Shown here piece by piece: positions 49,201 through 53,635 of a stretch of 64,000 nucleotides of DNA. The notes under the pieces are model-generated. The model ran no database searches. It was not told the DNA's origin and saw only the letters and a program-made list of their open reading frames with translations. The position numbers and the translations under genes are program-made. Source of the stretch: Piezodorus guildinii (taxonomy: Eukaryota; Arthropoda; Insecta; Hemiptera; Pentatomidae); the NCBI GenBank assembly GCA_023052935.1, contig CM041294.1, positions 39,765,236-39,829,235 of the forward strand, given 5' to 3'. Each line of letters starts with the position of its first letter. Within the stretch, counting starts at the first letter, position 1.

Positions 49201-49902
49201 TCCATTTCCATCGGTATGTCCCTCCTCCCCTCCCCGCGGTAACAGAGACCCCTGGTAGTTTCCCCCAGCGGCGGCTGACAAGAATATTTAGAGTGGTGAA
49301 AAGATAAAAATAATATCACAAAGGTTTACAATATTACAAAAAGAAATACCTTTAGAAACTTAGTCAGCTGGCGAAGGATCTGTTCTTGGCTCTTAGATCT
49401 CCAGCTGCTCTCTCTCTGACCCCCGACGGACATCTCTTCTTCTAGATGGAAACCGACTCACATCTTCTTGAGGATGGAATAAGACTGCCTCTTCTTGATG
49501 ATAGAACTTGACTGACTCTTCGGATCTTCTCTTTTTCCTCTTTATCAGGGAGGGGGGGAGGGGAGGGCTGATATGGGAAGTACCCCGGTTGGCGGTCCAG
49601 CCTTGGTAGAAACTACTTTTAAGAGACATTTCTAATTTATTATTATTATTTTTATCTTTTCACCACTCTAAATATTCTTGTCAGCCGCCGCTGGGGGAAA
49701 CTACCAGAGGTCTCTGTTACCGCGGGAGGGTGGAGGGGGGAGGGGGGGGAGGGGCCCATACCGATGGGAGGGAATCTAGGGGTCTAGGTGAACACCTTTT
49801 GAACTTTTGCCTACCTAGGCTTATAAAGGCATATCAATATATATTTAATTAATATAATTGTTGTCCAATAATGAATTTCCATCCTCAGTATTCTCAATAC
49901 AT

Positions 49903-49964
<62 letters not shown>

Positions 49965-51974
49965 TCTAAAAAAAATAGTGAATTATATAAATAGAACAAA
50001 TGTTATAAATTATATACCAAATAAGAAAGTATTTATAGAGAAAACATATGAGAGGTGTTATAGTAGACGAGAGCGAGAAAGTGAAAATGTCCAGTTTAAT
50101 TTAACTTATATAACTAATAATACTGAAATAGCCAACAAAGCTATTATAATATCCTTGTTTTTAGAATTTCTTGATATTGATATTTTATGAAGTTAAATAT
50201 TTCGGAAATGGTTGAAAAATTTCCATTGACCATCTATTTCTATTGAAACATTGAATGAGAAAGTGATATACATTCGCTGGAAATATGTGTTCGTGATTTA
50301 TGGCCAAGAGGTGTTATGGAAACAATTAGCTTAGGTCTTCTATTGTCTCTATCAATACCTTAGTACTCTTTTTGTTTCCAACCACACCGAGCAAAAATCT
50401 TTCCGGCATTTCATACAATGATCATTTGTGGCAATTTTTATCCCAAATAAGGTTAAAATGAATTATCAGTTAATGCTTACCTTATTTGAAATAAAATATT
50501 ATAATATAATACTAAACAAACTAAAAATGGTAAATGATAGATTTATTGTAAATTAAAAAAAATATATATACTGCTGACAGGTACAAATTGAAAAGAATAA
50601 AATAACAACCCAAAACACTGGATTCTTTATTCTTTATTGTGAATATTTGAGGAATCTAGTACTCAAGCTTTAAAGTGTTTGAGTTACCGTGGTTCCCCAG
50701 GCACTAAATCAGACTCCACAGAATAAATATGGGCCATCAGCTTATTTATAGCAACATGGATTTTATCAGGATGTCAAACAGCCTCTTCAACTTTCAGTCT
50801 AAAGATGATCTGTTTCGGTGACGAAAATATAGGGCCTGAACATCCTTTGATTTTATTGATCAACATTCTTAACATTAATTGAACCAGAGTCTACGTCGGT
50901 ACGAAGAACACTGATAAATCGATCTGAAGGATATAGGTATCTATGTGTCGCTGATGATGCGCTGGAAATCAGACTTCATTTCCTTTATACAGTTACTTCT
51001 GTAATAAGATCACATTATGCGGCTGATATCAGTAGTTATATCCAAAAAGAAATTAATAATGGAAAAAATTAGAATTCATTTAGACGTAGCCCAAGACAGA
51101 CATACATCTTTTATTTATTAACTCCATTCACACACAAGCCTTCTCGTCCGAATCTCATAATTCCTATAAATTTACAATTGTAATAAAGCAGTAAATATAA
51201 ATAAATATATTTTAAATGAATTTCATGTATGAAATACACATATAAATTGTATGATTTTAAACAGGTGATCTTTCCGATTCACTTAAAAATAATTTCAATA
51301 ATCTAAATTCTTTTGTTGTTGATTTTACAAGGCGAATATAAGGGTGGCCTCAGAATAATTATTCGTTATGAATCCTTCAAATGGCCCCTAATCATATAAC
51401 GATAGGTCCATACACAGTCTGACACAACATGAAACATAACTGTGCTTTAATTATGTAAAAAATGCTGGACAAACATACATTAAAAAAAAAGAGAAGACGT
51501 GGAGCGGGTTACTATCCTTCCCCATGCTTGAAATGTAATTATTTTAGCCCATTATATGGTTATCACATTACTGCTGACAGAAGCAAATGAACAAATGAAG
51601 TGAAAGTAATTTTTTTAATCCATTTTTAATAGAGGTACGAGGAAGCCTTAGGACACTCTTCCTTTCCCTCCGATCTCTCACGCTCTTTAACTAAAAGACG
51701 GAAATAGGATCAAACTAAATTTCCTTCTGTCCACATCATTTCCCAAAGGAGGGAAAACGGAAGCCTACCTATTTTAAAGTATAAGGAGTCCAGAAAAAAA
51801 AGAGAGTAAAACATTTAAGATGTATTAGGATATAGGTTAAAAAAAAAAATGCGATCCATATTTTTCACACAAATTTGTTTTAATCTCTAACGTTTCATCC
51901 CTAGGTTCACCCCATTCTCAAGGTTCCTTTGATCTATCATCTTTCTGTTAGATACATATAAATAAATAAATAAG

Positions 51975-52032
<58 letters not shown>

Positions 52033-52156
52033 GTAGAAAGAGAGAGAGGGTCACATTTTAAAACATATCTTGGGCTTAACTAGTCTCGTCAGCTTGTTAT
52101 TCAATACAGTAATGAGTAATCAGATAATGAGTAGCCCCAGATATTTTTTAAAATGT

Positions 52157-52204
<48 letters not shown>

Positions 52205-52584
52205 TATATAATATTGTTTGATCAGTTCTCGACTGTTGATAATTTAAGTTTGTGTTGTTCTTAGGTTTCAGTCAATGAATAAACAATTTTATCTATGCGA
52301 CGTTTCGAGAATTTATTGTTCTCATAATCATGCCTTAACAGTGGAAAAAAAACAAACATTAATATTATTATACAATAATTAATATATGATGTTATTGTTA
52401 GAGATTGTTATACTCTTATTTATATCTCTAACATTAACATCATATATTAATTATTGTATGATAATATTAATGTTCTGTTTTTTTTTTTCCACTGTTAAGG
52501 CATGATTATGAGAACAATAAATTCTCGAAACGTCGCATAGATAAAATTGTTTATTCATTGACTGAAACCTAAGAACAACACAAA

Positions 52585-52682
<98 letters not shown>

Positions 52683-52815
52683 TTAAAGGATCCTTGAGAA
52701 TGACTTAAAGCTGAAGCGTTCAAGATAATAAATAAAAACGTTTTTGAGTGAAAAAATGTGGATCATATTTATTATTTAAAAAACCTATAATTAAAATTGT
52801 TCGCTCAAAAAATAA

Positions 52816-52875
<60 letters not shown>

Positions 52876-53599
52876 AAAAGTATTAGGATCTTAGAAAAAT
52901 ATGAACCTGACTTTGCTTAAATTAAATAATTTATAGCATTTCTATAAGAAAAAAAACGTAAATAATATTTGATTTGTTATTCTACAACAAAAAAAAAAAA
53001 AAGTTATTAAACTCACTTAGACCAGAGTATGTAGACCTCTTGAGGAAGGCCAGATGTTAAAAGCAGAAGGTCAGAAACCGCCATGGAAAAGAGATAGAGG
53101 TTGGTTGTGGTTTGCATACTCCTGTTCCTGTAGATGACGATACAGGTACTGATGTTGCCAACCAGCCCCGTGACGAAGATGAGCGAATAGAGGACGGTCA
53201 TCGGTACTACGAGGTAAAGTGGATCCCTGCTAGGTCCCCACGGTGAGCTCGAGTCTATTCTGAAATCGAGAATTCAGGCTATTTCTCAACTATTGTAGGT
53301 AAGGATATTTGTAATTATTTTGATCAGAAAGTTTGGGGCTAAATCAGAGCAGGCGAAATGTAACTTGGAACATTCTATCTGGAGGGATCAAGGAGTTTTG
53401 TGGAAGGTCCCTTAGCTAATAATTAAGCCTCCTGATTGAAATTCAGGGACCATTAATGGGTGGGACTTAAATGCTTAATTGGGCGGACTAATCATAGCCG
53501 TATTGAGGCCAATTTATTCCAATATTGAGGTTATAACCTAGAGTATAGTTGTAGAAAAATATTTCAGTTCTAAGTTCAGAATAAATTTTAAAAAAACTT

Positions 53600-53635
<36 letters not shown>

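Noticed and set aside
49545..49570. G-quadruplex regulatory site
   Set aside because: The G runs belong to the foldback element and vary between its arms; there is no evidence of a regulatory role.
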